64,000 bases of DNA from Gemmatimonas sp. (GCA_011390805.1 JAABRT010000001.1:124001-188000), one strand, 5' to 3'. Positions 21,480 through 32,173 are shown, numbered from the stretch's first letter. Notes: generated from the sequence alone by a model not told the origin. Numbers and translations: made by a program.

Positions 21480-22954
21480 GCGGATCAGCGCTCGACGACC
21501 GCGATGTCAAAGCCGTTGCCCTGTCACGAGGGTTGGTACCCGACGATCTGCAAGCGCGACTTCGAGCCGATGCATCGAGTCGCACCGTAGTATTGGTGCT
21601 CTTCACCGCCGGCATTATCTGGCTACTGATCGGCTCCGTGTTTGGGGAGATCGCGAGCCTCAAGCTGCATTGGCCGGATCTGCTGGTGGAGCAGGGCTGG
21701 CTCACCTTCGGGCGTATTCGCACGGCGCATTTGCACGCGGTGAACTACGGCTGGGCCACCGCCGTGCTGATTGGCGCGTCGGTGTGGCTCATGCCGCGTC
21801 TGGTGCACGCCGAGCTGCGCGGTGCGCGCCTTGCTTTGATTGGCGGCGTGTTGTTCACGCTCGGTGTTGCGGTGGGCGTGGTGGCAGTACTCATGGGTTA
21901 CAACGACGGTATGGAGTGGCTTGAAGCGCCACGTTTCCTGGCCGGTCCATTTTTTGTTGTTGGTGGCGGACTGGTCGGACTGTCGCTGTTTCGCACCGTG
22001 GCGGCGCGCAAGGCAGACCACCTCTACATCTCCGTGTGGTACATCCTGGGTGCGTTCATCTGGTTTCCCATGCTGTACCTCACCGCCAAGTGGCGTGAAT
22101 GGAGCGGCGTAGAAGGTGCGGCCGTCAACTGGTTTTTCGCGCACAATGTGCTGGGCTTCTGGCTCACCGCCATGAGTGTGGGACTCGCCTACTACTTCAT
22201 TCCGAAAGTGCTGGGACGTCCCGTGTACAGCTATCAATTGAGCGTGCTGGGGTTCTGGTCACTCGCGATGTTCTACTCGCTCAACGGCATGCATCACCTC
22301 GTAGGTGGTCCGCTGCCTACATGGATGATCACGACGTCAATCGTAGCCAGTGTTTTCATGTTCATTCCTGTTGTCGCCACCGGCATCAACCTGCACATGA
22401 CGGTGATTGGTCGATTTAACGCACTCCGCTATTCACCAACGCTGCGCTTTGTGGTACTCGGTGCGCTCGCGTATACCGCCGTATCGCTGCAAGGCTCGTT
22501 CACCGCGCTGCGTGAAGTCAATCGTATCACACACTTCACGCACTGGACGGTCGCGCATTCGCACGTGGGCGGGTACGCGTTCGTCACCTTCGTTTGCTTC
22601 GGCGCGATGTATTACATCGTGCCGCGCGTGGTTGGACACGAATGGCCGAGTGCACGACTTATCCGCTGGCACTTTAACAGTGTGCTGGCGGGGATCACGA
22701 TTTACGTGGTGGGTTTGACAGCGGCTGGTGTGGCGCAGGGACTCGCGTTGCTCGATCCGGCCATTCCGTTTCAGGTGTCCGTTGAACGTTCAATGCTCGG
22801 CTTGTATGCGCGTTCGGTTGGCGGATTGCTCTTGAGCGCGGGACATCTGGTGTTTGCCTGGCACTTCTGGCTCATGGTGCGCATGCCATCAAGCGTACCG
22901 CGTCGCACGCGACCGCCATTTCACGAAGCACAGCCGGTGTTGTACAGCTCATGA
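21476..22954 (+). CDS. ccoN: cbb3-type cytochrome c oxidase subunit I
   Basis: His-rich TM protein; WATAVLIGASVWLMPRL, WFFAHNVLGFWLT, HFTHWTVAHSHVGGYAFV. Confidence 0.88.
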   Translation: MSGSALDDRDVKAVALSRGLVPDDLQARLRADASSRTVVLVLFTAGIIWLLIGSVFGEIASLKLHWPDLLVEQGWLTFGRIRTAHLHAVNYGWATAVLIGASVWLMPRLVHAELRGARLALIGGVLFTLGVAVGVVAVLMGYNDGMEWLEAPRFLAGPFFVVGGGLVGLSLFRTVAARKADHLYISVWYILGAFIWFPMLYLTAKWREWSGVEGAAVNWFFAHNVLGFWLTAMSVGLAYYFIPKVLGRPVYSYQLSVLGFWSLAMFYSLNGMHHLVGGPLPTWMITTSIVASVFMFIPVVATGINLHMTVIGRFNALRYSPTLRFVVLGALAYTAVSLQGSFTALREVNRITHFTHWTVAHSHVGGYAFVTFVCFGAMYYIVPRVVGHEWPSARLIRWHFNSVLAGITIYVVGLTAAGVAQGLALLDPAIPFQVSVERSMLGLYARSVGGLLLSAGHLVFAWHFWLMVRMPSSVPRRTRPPFHEAQPVLYSS

Positions 22955-23562
22955 CACGCATCTCGCTTATTGCACTCGGTGCTTTCGCGATCATGGCGAG
23001 CGCGATCTGCCTGCTCGTGATTTTGCCTGACGCCATGCTCAGCCATGTAGAGGCACCGTCGCAGCTTTCCGATTATACGGCTGTGCAAGCGCAGGGGCGC
23101 GCGATATATGTGCGCGAAGGGTGCGTGTATTGCCACTCACAACAGGTGCGTGATCCGTCATTCACGACTGATGTAGACCGAGGATGGGGAACGCGCGCCA
23201 CCGTGCCCGCCGACTATGTGTACGACACTCCGCATCTGCTCGGCACCATGCGTACCGGTCCCGACCTGATCAACGTTGGACAGCGGTTGCCGGACATCGA
23301 TTGGCATCTCATTCACTTGTACGATCCGCGCTCACTGGTTGAATGGTCAACCATGGCGGCGTTTCCGTACCTCTTTGAGCGCAAAGCGCCGGCGGATGTG
23401 CGAGCGGAAGATCGCGTCGTACAGATTCCCGGTCCGCGTGCACCGCAGGGCGTGGTCGTGGTTGCGCGTCCCGAAGCGATTGCATTGGCGGAGTATCTCA
23501 TTTCGCTCAATCGACAATATCCGGTGAATGCAACCGCGGGAGGTTCGCATGACTCACCGTGA
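22951..23562 (+). CDS. ccoO: cbb3-type cytochrome c oxidase subunit II (cytochrome c)
   Basis: CVYCHSQQVRDP heme-c motif; GPDLINVGQRLPDIDWHLIHLYDPRSLV; ATGA-type overlap with ccoN. Confidence 0.9.
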   Translation: MTRISLIALGAFAIMASAICLLVILPDAMLSHVEAPSQLSDYTAVQAQGRAIYVREGCVYCHSQQVRDPSFTTDVDRGWGTRATVPADYVYDTPHLLGTMRTGPDLINVGQRLPDIDWHLIHLYDPRSLVEWSTMAAFPYLFERKAPADVRAEDRVVQIPGPRAPQGVVVVARPEAIALAEYLISLNRQYPVNATAGGSHDSP

Positions 23563-23598
23563 CGCTCGTTCGCATGACGTCCGGCAACGGTGGTACAG

Positions 23599-24255
23599 AT
23601 GACGCAGCGTGATGACAACCTGCCGGAAAAGGGCAGCGTAGACCTCCAGCCCGACGTGGAGCGCATTCACCGCGCGATCCGTCGCGAGCCTGGTGATCCA
23701 ACGGAAGGACGCGAACCGGCGCCGTGGTTTTTTGTGGCGACTATTGCAGTCTCGTTGTTCTGGGGCGGCTGGTACCTCGGTCAGCATGGCGGTGAGTTCA
23801 GCACACGGACGCATCTTGCGATGAGCTCGCGCGACGCAGGAACGGCAGCGTCTGCAGCCAACCAGAACACGTTAGCTATTGATGATCCCGTTGCTGCGGG
23901 ACAGGCCGTGTTTGAGAAGCACTGCGTGGCCTGCCATCAGGGAAACGGCCTTGGTATTGCGGGTGCGTTTCCCCCGGTGATTGGCAGCGAGTGGGTGACC
24001 GGCGAAGCCGAAGTGCTTGTTCGCATACTGCTGCACGGAATGCAGGGACCAGTGATGGTAGCGGGTGCGCCCTACAACGGTGCGATGCCTGCCTGGCGCG
24101 ATGTGCTGCAGGATCCGGAGCTGGCCGCGTTGGCGACCTATCTGCGGCAGTGGGACAGCAACGATGCGTCACCAGTGGATGCAGCAACTGTGTCTGCACT
24201 GCGCGCGGAAACAGCAGGAAGAACAGCGGCTTATTCCGCGGATGAACTGCGATGA
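23599..24255 (+). CDS. Cytochrome c, CcoP-like
   Basis: N-terminal TM (PWFFVATIAVSLFWGGWYLGQ), CVACHQGNG heme-c motif, MPAW axial Met region. Confidence 0.75.
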   Translation: MTQRDDNLPEKGSVDLQPDVERIHRAIRREPGDPTEGREPAPWFFVATIAVSLFWGGWYLGQHGGEFSTRTHLAMSSRDAGTAASAANQNTLAIDDPVAAGQAVFEKHCVACHQGNGLGIAGAFPPVIGSEWVTGEAEVLVRILLHGMQGPVMVAGAPYNGAMPAWRDVLQDPELAALATYLRQWDSNDASPVDAATVSALRAETAGRTAAYSADELR

Positions 24256-24809
24256 ACCAAATGCGCGATGGTGCACTGCCACAGCCTTCGAGCACGCGCA
24301 CTGATGTCACGGTCACGGCGTTGTTTGACGACGCAGCAGGACTGGACCGTGCTCTTGATGCGCTGTATGACGCAGGCACACCGCGCGATCTGATAGAAGT
24401 GGTGGTATCACGTGAGGCGGCGAAGCGCTTTTACGCCGATGCGCGGGGGCGTCGCGCACCGCGTGCGCCGGGACGCGAAACGTGGCGCTACGCCGGCGTG
24501 GGTGCGCTTGTGGGATTCATTGGCGGCGTGGTGATTGCCTTGGTGATGGTTGCCTGGCCCGGCATTGATGCGCCCGGCGGCCTGGCGCTCGTGCAGCTCG
24601 TTGGCCCCAACGTGAGCACCGTTGGTGGCGCGGCGCTTGGCGCGCTGTATGGCGCATTCATACGACAGCAGCCGCACGAACGATTCGCCCGTGCGGCTGA
24701 AGCGTCAAATGCGATTCTGTTTGCGGTGACGGCGCGTAATCCCGGCGACGTGGATGTGTTGTCGCAGATATTGGAGCGGCAGGGCGGGCGCGATATCCGG
24801 GTCACGTGA
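24252..24809 (+). CDS. Hypothetical membrane protein (general-stress-protein-like domain)
   Basis: 185-aa ORF in cbb3 gene run; two hydrophobic segments; DDAAGLDRALDALYDAGTPRDLIEVV. Confidence 0.5.
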   Translation: MNQMRDGALPQPSSTRTDVTVTALFDDAAGLDRALDALYDAGTPRDLIEVVVSREAAKRFYADARGRRAPRAPGRETWRYAGVGALVGFIGGVVIALVMVAWPGIDAPGGLALVQLVGPNVSTVGGAALGALYGAFIRQQPHERFARAAEASNAILFAVTARNPGDVDVLSQILERQGGRDIRVT

Positions 24810-24812
24810 GCG

Positions 24813-26120
24813 ATGCCTGCCGTCTGGACGATGATACCCTTGCTGGCTCTGCTCGCCGCCTGCGGCGAGCACGCCCGGCTCTCCGCGCGAGCCGGCACCG
24901 GCCCCACGCCGGAGCTGCCTCCGCCCAACCCCAGCCTGATCCCCACCGTCAACATCGCACCGGCGGTCGGGTGGAAAGACGGCGCCGCACCGACCGCGGG
25001 TGCAACGCTACGGGTGACGGCCTTTGCCGAAGGATTGGATCACCCGCGTTGGCTGTACGTGCTGCCAAACGGTGACGTACTGGTGGCCGAAACCAACGGC
25101 CCCGGTAAAAGTGGCATAGGCGGCATCAAGGGCTGGTTCAGGAAGCGCGTGCTCAAGCGCGCCGGCGCAGCAGTTCCGAGCGCCAATCGCATCTCCCTGC
25201 TGCGCGATACCGATGGCGACGGAGAGGCCGAGTTCCGCAGCGTGTTTTTGGACAACCTGCACTCGCCGTTTGGCATGGTGCTGATCGAAGACACGCTGTA
25301 TGTGGCCAACGCGAACGCTTTGGTAAAAATGGCGTACCGGCGCGGCGATACTGCAATCACCGTCGCGCCAATCCACTTTGCCGATCTACCCGGCATGGGC
25401 GACGAGATAAATCATCACTGGACCAAGAGTCTGATCGCCAGTGCCGATGGTGCCCATCTGTACGTTGGCGTGGGCTCCAACAGCAATGTGGGCGAGAACG
25501 GTATGGCGGTGGAGCAGATGCGCGCCGCAATCCTTGAAGTGGATGCGGCCACCGGCACTACGCGGGTATTTGCCTCCGGACTGCGCAATCCGATCGGGAT
25601 GAACTGGGAGCCGCAGACGGGCGCGCTATGGGTGGTGGTAAACGAACGCGATGAACTCGGTAGTGACCTGGTGCCCGATTACCTCACCGCAGTCCGCCGC
25701 GGCGCGTTTTACGGTTGGCCGTACAGCTATTTCGGCCAGCACGTTGATGAGCGCGTGAGCCCTCAACAACCGGATCTTGTGGCACGCGCGGTTTCGCCTG
25801 ATTTCGCACTCGGTGCACATGTGGCACCAATGGGTCTGGCGTTCAACACCGGCAACGCTGCCGGATATGGTGAAGGCGCGTTCGTGGGTCGGCATGGCTC
25901 ATGGAATCGCCGGCCGCTCAATGGCTACGACGTGGTCTTCGTGCCGTTCGCCAACGGTCGCCCGTCTGGCCCGATTCAGGTGGTGCTCACCGGCTTTGTA
26001 GACAATGCCGGGAACGCCCGAGGGCGCCCGGTGGGGGTGGTTCTCGACGGGCGTGGCGGCCTGCTGGTGGCTGATGACGTGGGTAACGCGGTGTGGCGCG
26101 TGGACGCCGCTCGCAGATAA
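24813..26120 (+). CDS. PQQ-type sugar (sorbosone) dehydrogenase, lipoprotein
   Basis: Lipobox [62 protein letters not shown]. Confidence 0.88.
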   Translation: MPAVWTMIPLLALLAACGEHARLSARAGTGPTPELPPPNPSLIPTVNIAPAVGWKDGAAPTAGATLRVTAFAEGLDHPRWLYVLPNGDVLVAETNGPGKSGIGGIKGWFRKRVLKRAGAAVPSANRISLLRDTDGDGEAEFRSVFLDNLHSPFGMVLIEDTLYVANANALVKMAYRRGDTAITVAPIHFADLPGMGDEINHHWTKSLIASADGAHLYVGVGSNSNVGENGMAVEQMRAAILEVDAATGTTRVFASGLRNPIGMNWEPQTGALWVVVNERDELGSDLVPDYLTAVRRGAFYGWPYSYFGQHVDERVSPQQPDLVARAVSPDFALGAHVAPMGLAFNTGNAAGYGEGAFVGRHGSWNRRPLNGYDVVFVPFANGRPSGPIQVVLTGFVDNAGNARGRPVGVVLDGRGGLLVADDVGNAVWRVDAARR

Positions 26121-26200
26121 GCTGCCCCGCGCCGACTCGTCCACGCTGATTTGCAGTGCGTCCTGCGCTCTTGAGCAACGCTGAAGTTGACCCTGCTGTG

Positions 26201-26215
26201 TATATGCAGCATATA
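26201..26215. promoter_or_regulatory. Palindromic operator candidate of TA module 1
   Basis: TATATGC-A-GCATATA perfect palindrome 7 nt upstream of the antitoxin ATG. Confidence 0.6.
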
Positions 26216-26221
26216 TATGGC

Positions 26222-26452
26222 ATGAAACGCACCACGGTTTTCTTTGACGATGAGATGATGAAGCGTCTGCAGCGGGCCGCGCAGCGCACCGGTGTCAGCA
26301 CCGCGTCACTCGTCCGCGAGGCCGTCGCGATGTATCTCGCCGCTCCGGGCGCTACGTCACCGCTGCCATCCATCGCGGGGCAGTTTGCCAGCGGTACGAG
26401 CGACACATCTGAGCAGGTCGATGCCCTGCTCTGGAAGGAGCCGCACGGCTGA
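26222..26452 (+). CDS. Ribbon-helix-helix (CopG-type) antitoxin
   Basis: MKRTTVFFDDEMMKRLQRAAQRTGVSTASLVREAVAMYL; overlaps PIN toxin. Confidence 0.8.
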   Translation: MKRTTVFFDDEMMKRLQRAAQRTGVSTASLVREAVAMYLAAPGATSPLPSIAGQFASGTSDTSEQVDALLWKEPHG

Positions 26453-26862
26453 TGGTCATCGCCGACACGGGGCCCTTGTATGCGTTGATTGACCGAAGCG
26501 ATGTGTGGCATGAGCGTGTAACGGCGTGGTGGACAGCACAGCCGCGTCATGTGCGCGTCCCGATCACCGTGTTGCCCGAAGTGTGCTACCTGCTGCAGAC
26601 GCGCATCAGCGCTCAGGCGGAGCAGGCATTTGCACGGTCAGTGGCCGACGGTGAGCTGATCATCGAGCCGGTGGAGTCGGACGACTTGCTTCGTGCATCT
26701 GCATTGATGGACGAATATCTCGATTTCCCACTCGGTTTTGTCGACGCCACGGTCATCGCCCTCGCCGAACGGCTCGGCGCGCGCGAGATCCTCACCACCG
26801 ACCGGCGCCATTTCAGCGCGGTGCGCACGCAGCGGAACCGCCCGGTGGCGATAGTGCCATAA
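26452..26862 (+). CDS. PIN-domain toxin (VapC-like)
   Basis: VIADTGPLYALIDRSDVWH; GFVDATVIALAERLGAREILTTDRRHFSAVR. Confidence 0.88.
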   Translation: MVIADTGPLYALIDRSDVWHERVTAWWTAQPRHVRVPITVLPEVCYLLQTRISAQAEQAFARSVADGELIIEPVESDDLLRASALMDEYLDFPLGFVDATVIALAERLGAREILTTDRRHFSAVRTQRNRPVAIVP

Positions 26863-27010
26863 CACCGGCGGTTGCCGCTACTGCCGCCGGGTGGCAAAAA
26901 GTCGGGCGCGCACGCCGACGGACACTAGCCGAAGGCGCCAATGCGCCGTCGGCGGATAGTTTGCGTTCCGACCGCATTCCTCACCACCACCCGCTCCTGG
27001 AGCACCCACC

Positions 27011-27781
27011 GTGGATTTGAAGGACCGCATTGTACTTGTAACCGGCGCCAGCCGCGGCGTGGGCGCCGCGCTCGCCCGTGAACTTGGCGCGCACCGCGCC
27101 TCCGTCTGTGTGAACTACCATAAAAGCGCACAAGCGGCGGCCGAGGTGGTGCGCGCGGTTGAAGCTGCCGGCGGTTCGGCCTTTGCGTACGGCGCAGACG
27201 TCACCGACGAGCAAGCCGTGCAGGCGATGGTGCATGCCACCGTCGAGCGTTTCGGGCGACTGGACGCGATCATAAACAACGCGCTGCCGCCTTATCAGTT
27301 CGATCCGGCTGCGCGGTACACTCGGCTGGAGACCGTGGCCTGGTCGGACTTCGAGACGCAGTTCGCCGGCGCCGTTCGCGGCGCGCTCAACACGACGCGC
27401 TCGGCGCTACCGCATCTGCGCGAACGCGGGTATGGAAAGATCGTGAACATCGCCACCAACCTGATCTACAATCCGGTGGTGACCTACCACGACTACACTA
27501 CGGCCAAAGCCGCGCTGCTGGGGCTCACGCGCACAATGGCCGCCGAGCTCGGGCCAGATGGGATCCGCGTGAATCTGGTGGCCGGTGGACTGCTTGATGT
27601 CACCGACGCCAGCGCGGTAACCACACCGGAGGTGTTCGGATTCATCGCGCAGGCGTCGCCGCTCCGGCGAGTAGTCACGCCGGCGGAGTTTGCGCGGGCC
27701 GTGCTGTTTTTTGTCTCGCCCTACAGCGACCCGATTACCGGGCAGTCGATTGCGGTGGATGGTGGCTTGACCATGGCGTGA
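27011..27781 (+). CDS. SDR family oxidoreductase (3-oxoacyl-ACP reductase-like)
   Basis: VLVTGASRGVGAALARELG; YHDYTTAKAALLGLTRTMAAELGPDGIRVN; ITGQSIAVDGGLTMA. Confidence 0.92.
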   Translation: MDLKDRIVLVTGASRGVGAALARELGAHRASVCVNYHKSAQAAAEVVRAVEAAGGSAFAYGADVTDEQAVQAMVHATVERFGRLDAIINNALPPYQFDPAARYTRLETVAWSDFETQFAGAVRGALNTTRSALPHLRERGYGKIVNIATNLIYNPVVTYHDYTTAKAALLGLTRTMAAELGPDGIRVNLVAGGLLDVTDASAVTTPEVFGFIAQASPLRRVVTPAEFARAVLFFVSPYSDPITGQSIAVDGGLTMA

Positions 27782-27874
27782 TACGGCGCTGGCGCGGCAA
27801 AGAGCAATGAGGCATAGTTGCGCACCCGGTTTGCATCGGGAGCACGCGTCCCCCCCCCACCGCCGAATCCCGCC

Positions 27875-29464
27875 ATGAGCACCCCACGCATCATTTCGAG
27901 CCCGTTTGCTGACATCGCGATTCCCGACATCGCACTGGTGCCGTTCGTACTGCAACACGCGGACGAGCTGTCAGACAAGCAGGCGATTGTGTGCGGTGTA
28001 ACTGGTCGCGGCTACACGTACGGCGAGTTGGCGCTCGCCGTGCGGCGCGTGGCCGCCGGCCTGCAAGCGCATGGAATCGGCAAGGGTGATGTGGTCGGGC
28101 TGGTAAGTCCGAACATTCCGGAGTTTGCCGTGGTGTTCTACGCGGTCACCAGCATTGGCGCGATCTGTTCCACTGTGAACCCGATTGCCACCGCCGAAGA
28201 AATCGGCGCGCAGTTCGCTGACAGCGAAGCCGTGTTGCTGGTAACCATTCCTGATCTGCTTGAGAAGTGTGCCACCGCATCGCGATTGGCGAGCACGGTG
28301 CGCGAGCTTGTGGTGATCGGTGAGGCCGATGGCGCGACGCCATTCTCCGAGCTGTTTGCACACGGCGATACGCCCACGCCGGTGACCATTGACCCGGCAC
28401 GTGATGTGTGCGTGCTGCCGTATTCGAGTGGCACCTCGGGCATTCCAAAGGGCGTCATGCTCACGCATCGCAACCTGGTGGCGAATCTCTGTCAGATTCA
28501 ATCGCCGGTACGCATGGTCAACGAGTCCGATACGCTGCTCGGTGTGCTGCCGTTCTTTCACATCTACGGCATGGTACCGATCCTGGGCGGTGTGCTGTCG
28601 CAAGGCGCCACACTGGTCACGGTTCCGCGCTTTGACCTCGCGCAGGTGCTGGACATCATCCAGACACATCGCATCACGTTTGCACACGTGGTACCGCCAA
28701 TCGTATTGGCGTTGGCCAAACATCCCATTGTAGACAACTACGATTTGTCATCACTGCACACAGTGTTCAGTGGCGCGGCACCGCTTGGGGCAGAACTGAC
28801 TGAGGCGTGCGCGTCGCGGCTCGGCTGTCGGGTGCGGCAGGGTTACGGTCTCACCGAAACAAGTCCCGTCACGCACATCCATCCTTTGGAGAGCGATGTA
28901 GTGGACGGCGCGTCAGTTGGTCCGGCGATTGTGAACACGCAAGCGCGATTGGTTGATCCGGCCACGGGCGACGATGTGGCCACCGGTGAGCGCGGCGAAC
29001 TGTGGCTGCGCGGACCACAGGTCATGCTCGGCTACTTCAACAAGCCCGAAGCGACGTCGGCGTGCATGACGGACGATGGTTGGTTCAAGACGGGTGATGT
29101 AGCGGTGGTCAACGAGCGCGGCTGGTTTTCCATTGTGGACCGCGTGAAGGAGTTGATCAAATACAAAGGACTGCAGGTGGCGCCCGCCGAGCTGGAGGCA
29201 GTGCTGCTGTCAAATGCCGCGATTACCGATGCCGCGGTGATTCCCGTTCCCGATGACGAGGCGGGCGAAATTCCAAAAGCGTTTGTCGTGATCCGCGCGC
29301 CGATCACGGCCGACGAAGTCATGGCGTTTGTAGCCGAGCGCGTGTCGCCGTACAAAAAAGTGCGACAAGTGGAGTTCGTTGACGCGATTCCGAAGTCACC
29401 GTCGGGGAAGATTCTGCGGCGGTTGCTGGTAGACCGGGAGCGGGCGAAAGCGGTGGGTGGGTGA
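27875..29464 (+). CDS. AMP-binding acyl-CoA ligase (4-coumarate:CoA ligase-like)
   Basis: LPYSSGTSGIPKGVMLTHRNL; GYGLTETSPVTH; TGDVAVVNERGWFSIVDRVKELIKYKGLQVAPAELE; PKSPSGKILRR. Confidence 0.93.
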   Translation: MSTPRIISSPFADIAIPDIALVPFVLQHADELSDKQAIVCGVTGRGYTYGELALAVRRVAAGLQAHGIGKGDVVGLVSPNIPEFAVVFYAVTSIGAICSTVNPIATAEEIGAQFADSEAVLLVTIPDLLEKCATASRLASTVRELVVIGEADGATPFSELFAHGDTPTPVTIDPARDVCVLPYSSGTSGIPKGVMLTHRNLVANLCQIQSPVRMVNESDTLLGVLPFFHIYGMVPILGGVLSQGATLVTVPRFDLAQVLDIIQTHRITFAHVVPPIVLALAKHPIVDNYDLSSLHTVFSGAAPLGAELTEACASRLGCRVRQGYGLTETSPVTHIHPLESDVVDGASVGPAIVNTQARLVDPATGDDVATGERGELWLRGPQVMLGYFNKPEATSACMTDDGWFKTGDVAVVNERGWFSIVDRVKELIKYKGLQVAPAELEAVLLSNAAITDAAVIPVPDDEAGEIPKAFVVIRAPITADEVMAFVAERVSPYKKVRQVEFVDAIPKSPSGKILRRLLVDRERAKAVGG

Positions 29465-29524
29465 ACCCACACGAACGAGCCAAGGCGTGGTACGGTGTGG
29501 CTCGTACCGTGTGGATTTCCTGAG

Positions 29525-30130
29525 TCAGTGCTGTGCGAGCCGCGCGCGTTCGGCCTTTGCGGCCGCGTCATTGGCGAGCGGTCCTTCGTACAAATCGAGC
29601 AACCGGCGACTGCACTGCATTGCACCATCACGCCCGCGTTGGCCCCCGGCTGCCTGCCACTCGCGTCGCGCCCGCCCATACGCGCGAGCCGCCGCCTCGT
29701 ACGCACCGATTTGCATGCTCAACAGATCGCCGAGTGTTTGCGCAATCTCAGCTCCCGTTTCGCCTTGATGCGCGTACATCGCTTCGGTGAGCTGTGCGGC
29801 CGCTTCGTCGTATTGCCGACGCACGATCAGTCCCTGAATCGGAGACAGGGAAAAGTGCGGCGTGGTGGATGCGCCACCGGTGAGGCCTGTGGCGTGCAAC
29901 AAGGTTTTGCTGATCCCGGTTGAGAGCGCGTGATGCAGCCACAGCGTGAGCGCACCGGAGACGATGCTCGCGGCGAGAATGGAAACACAGAGCACGAGCA
30001 CTCCGAGTTTTCCGGGCGGCCGAGGGACATAGGCCGCTACGGGAACTGCCAGCACACCCATGCTGACCAGCGCGTAGCCACCGGCCTGCACCACGGAGTA
30101 TGTGCGTTCAGTGCTGGAATGGTCGTGCAT
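29525..30130 (-). CDS. Hypothetical membrane protein with TPR-like C-terminus
   Basis: 201-aa ORF; two TM segments; helical Ala-rich C-terminus. Confidence 0.55.
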   Translation of the reverse strand: MHDHSSTERTYSVVQAGGYALVSMGVLAVPVAAYVPRPPGKLGVLVLCVSILAASIVSGALTLWLHHALSTGISKTLLHATGLTGGASTTPHFSLSPIQGLIVRRQYDEAAAQLTEAMYAHQGETGAEIAQTLGDLLSMQIGAYEAAARAYGRARREWQAAGGQRGRDGAMQCSRRLLDLYEGPLANDAAAKAERARLAQH

Positions 30131-30249
30131 GCGAAGCTGTTTGGGTGTGGCTGGTGTGCTGGGCTACGGAGTCTTCCCTGTGGCCATGGACATACCGACG
30201 CCGTTGAGCGCAACAAGGTGCCAACCGACCACACAGAAACAGCAACGAC

Positions 30250-30810
30250 TCAAGTGCGCAGCAACAGCAGAACCATGCGTTTGAGCGTCTCAAGCGACGC
30301 GTGCAGGTGCGCCTCATCGCGCGCGAGCTTTTTGATACCACTTAACGTGGTGTGCAAAAAATCCGCGAGCTGCTCGGCCGACATGTCGGCGGCGTGAAGT
30401 TGCGTGAGGTACGGTGCGAGCAACCGCTCGAGCACTGCACGCGATCGCACCCCCGCATCACGAACTTCTTCCGCGCACGCGTCTGTGAGCCCTTCCACGA
30501 TGTCGTTGGTCTCGGGCGAGCTGTGCACCAGCTGATACGGACGCACAGCGAGCTCGCGAAAGATCACGTCGAGTTGCGCCGAAAGCGGCATGCTCGCACT
30601 GCAGTCGCGCTCGATCGCTTCGAGTGAGCGATCGGCGATAAGGCGCACCGTGCCGCGCAACAGCGCCTCCTTATTGCTGAACACCGTATACAGCGTTTGC
30701 CGGGACACACCCGCCTCGGTCGCGACATCGTGCATCGTGGTGCGACGAATGCCGTAACGCTGAATCACCCGGATTGCCGCCTCAATGAGTGTTTCTTGAC
30801 CAATTGACAT
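30250..30810 (-). CDS. TetR family transcriptional regulator
   Basis: N-terminal HTH: ETLIEAAIRVIQRYGIRRTTMHDVATEAGVSRQTLYTVFSNKEALLRG. Confidence 0.92.
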   Translation of the reverse strand: MSIGQETLIEAAIRVIQRYGIRRTTMHDVATEAGVSRQTLYTVFSNKEALLRGTVRLIADRSLEAIERDCSASMPLSAQLDVIFRELAVRPYQLVHSSPETNDIVEGLTDACAEEVRDAGVRSRAVLERLLAPYLTQLHAADMSAEQLADFLHTTLSGIKKLARDEAHLHASLETLKRMVLLLLRT

Positions 30811-30819
30811 GTGTACAAC

Positions 30820-30844
30820 TTGACAACTTTCGTTATTTTGTCAA
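30820..30844. promoter_or_regulatory. Candidate TetR operator in divergent promoter region
   Basis: Inverted repeat TTGACAA-N11-TTGTCAA between divergent tetR and metallophosphoesterase genes, in a locally AT-rich stretch. Confidence 0.5.
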
Positions 30845-30908
30845 TATTACAAAAATACACAGTTTGTCTAAACGTCCAAGAGACCCGGTGTCCGGTAACG
30901 TGGTGGTC

Positions 30909-32114
30909 ATGGAAGTCGAACAACAGAAAGAACGCACGCCCGGCATTCCGCTCGCACCCGTGCTCGGTTTTGTGGCCGTGTGGATGGGGCTGTCGTGGCT
31001 GGCCATTGGCGCTGCACTGCACACCATGTTGCCCGGCGGCTGGGCAACGGTCGCGATGCTATCGGTGCTCAGCGCCCTGCCTGTTTGGCCGCTGAGCCTT
31101 GGTTTGAGCGGACGCATCTACCCCGGCGCAGCGTTGCGACTGTTCGTGATGCGCCCGTTCTGGTATCTGTTTCTGGCGCTCCCGCTGCTGGCACTCGCCA
31201 GCGCGACCGGAGCGGTGGTTGGATTTCCGTTTGGCGCGTCAGCCTATGTCGCGCGTGCGCTGATGGCCGCTACGGCGCTGTTGCTCACAGTGACCGCCGT
31301 CGCCGGGTACCTCGGTTCGCGTCGCCTTGTCACACGCCCGCTCGATGTGCGCATGCCCCGACTGTCGGCCGCCTTTGACGGACTGCGGATTGTTCAACTT
31401 TCCGATCTGCACATCGGTCCGCATACGTCGCGTCGCTTCCTCTCAGAGATTGCCAACGCTGTGCGCAAAGCATCACCCGATCTGATCGTCATGACGGGTG
31501 ATCAGGTTGATGATTTTGCCGATGATGTTGCGCCGTTCGCGCGCGCGCTCGGTGATTTGCGCGCGCCGCTTGGCGTGTATGCGATCGCGGGCAATCACGA
31601 TGTGTACGCAGGCTGGCCGAGTGTTGCGCGTGGGCTGCGTGCGATTGGTATCAATGTGTTGGTGAATGAAAGCGTGGCTCTTGATCGTGACGGGTCGCGA
31701 TTGTGGCTCGCCGGTACGGGCGATCCGGCGGCGGCAGGCGGTCGTGGTGCACGCCGGCATCCCGCGGCACCCGATGTGGAACGCACGCTGCGCGATGTGC
31801 CGTCAGATGAACCAGTGATTGTTCTCGCGCACAATCCCGCGCTCTGGCCCGGGCTCGCACAACGCAGCGTTGATCTCACGCTCAGCGGGCACACGCATTA
31901 CGGGCAGCTCGCGCTGCCAAAGCGCAATTGGAGTCTGGCGTCTTCGTTTCTGGAACTCGCCATGGGTGTGCACCAACGCGGACGTGCGTTGCTGTACATC
32001 AATCCTGGTACGAACTACTGGGGCATTCCCTTTCGGCTTGGGACGCCGCCGGAAGTGACGGTGTTGACGCTGCGTGCTGGTGGCAGCGATGGCGCACGCA
32101 TTGTTGATGGCTAG
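30909..32114 (+). CDS. Membrane-anchored metallophosphoesterase (YkuE/YaeI-like)
   Basis: N-terminal TMs; IVQLSDLHIGPHTS, MTGDQVDDF, AIAGNHDVYAGW, LAHNPALW, LTLSGHTHYGQ. Confidence 0.9.
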   Translation: MEVEQQKERTPGIPLAPVLGFVAVWMGLSWLAIGAALHTMLPGGWATVAMLSVLSALPVWPLSLGLSGRIYPGAALRLFVMRPFWYLFLALPLLALASATGAVVGFPFGASAYVARALMAATALLLTVTAVAGYLGSRRLVTRPLDVRMPRLSAAFDGLRIVQLSDLHIGPHTSRRFLSEIANAVRKASPDLIVMTGDQVDDFADDVAPFARALGDLRAPLGVYAIAGNHDVYAGWPSVARGLRAIGINVLVNESVALDRDGSRLWLAGTGDPAAAGGRGARRHPAAPDVERTLRDVPSDEPVIVLAHNPALWPGLAQRSVDLTLSGHTHYGQLALPKRNWSLASSFLELAMGVHQRGRALLYINPGTNYWGIPFRLGTPPEVTVLTLRAGGSDGARIVDG

Positions 32115-32173
32115 TTCGCCATGCGAGGGATAGCCCGAGGGTGGTGGTGTGAGCCACGCGCGTAGAAGCGCGA

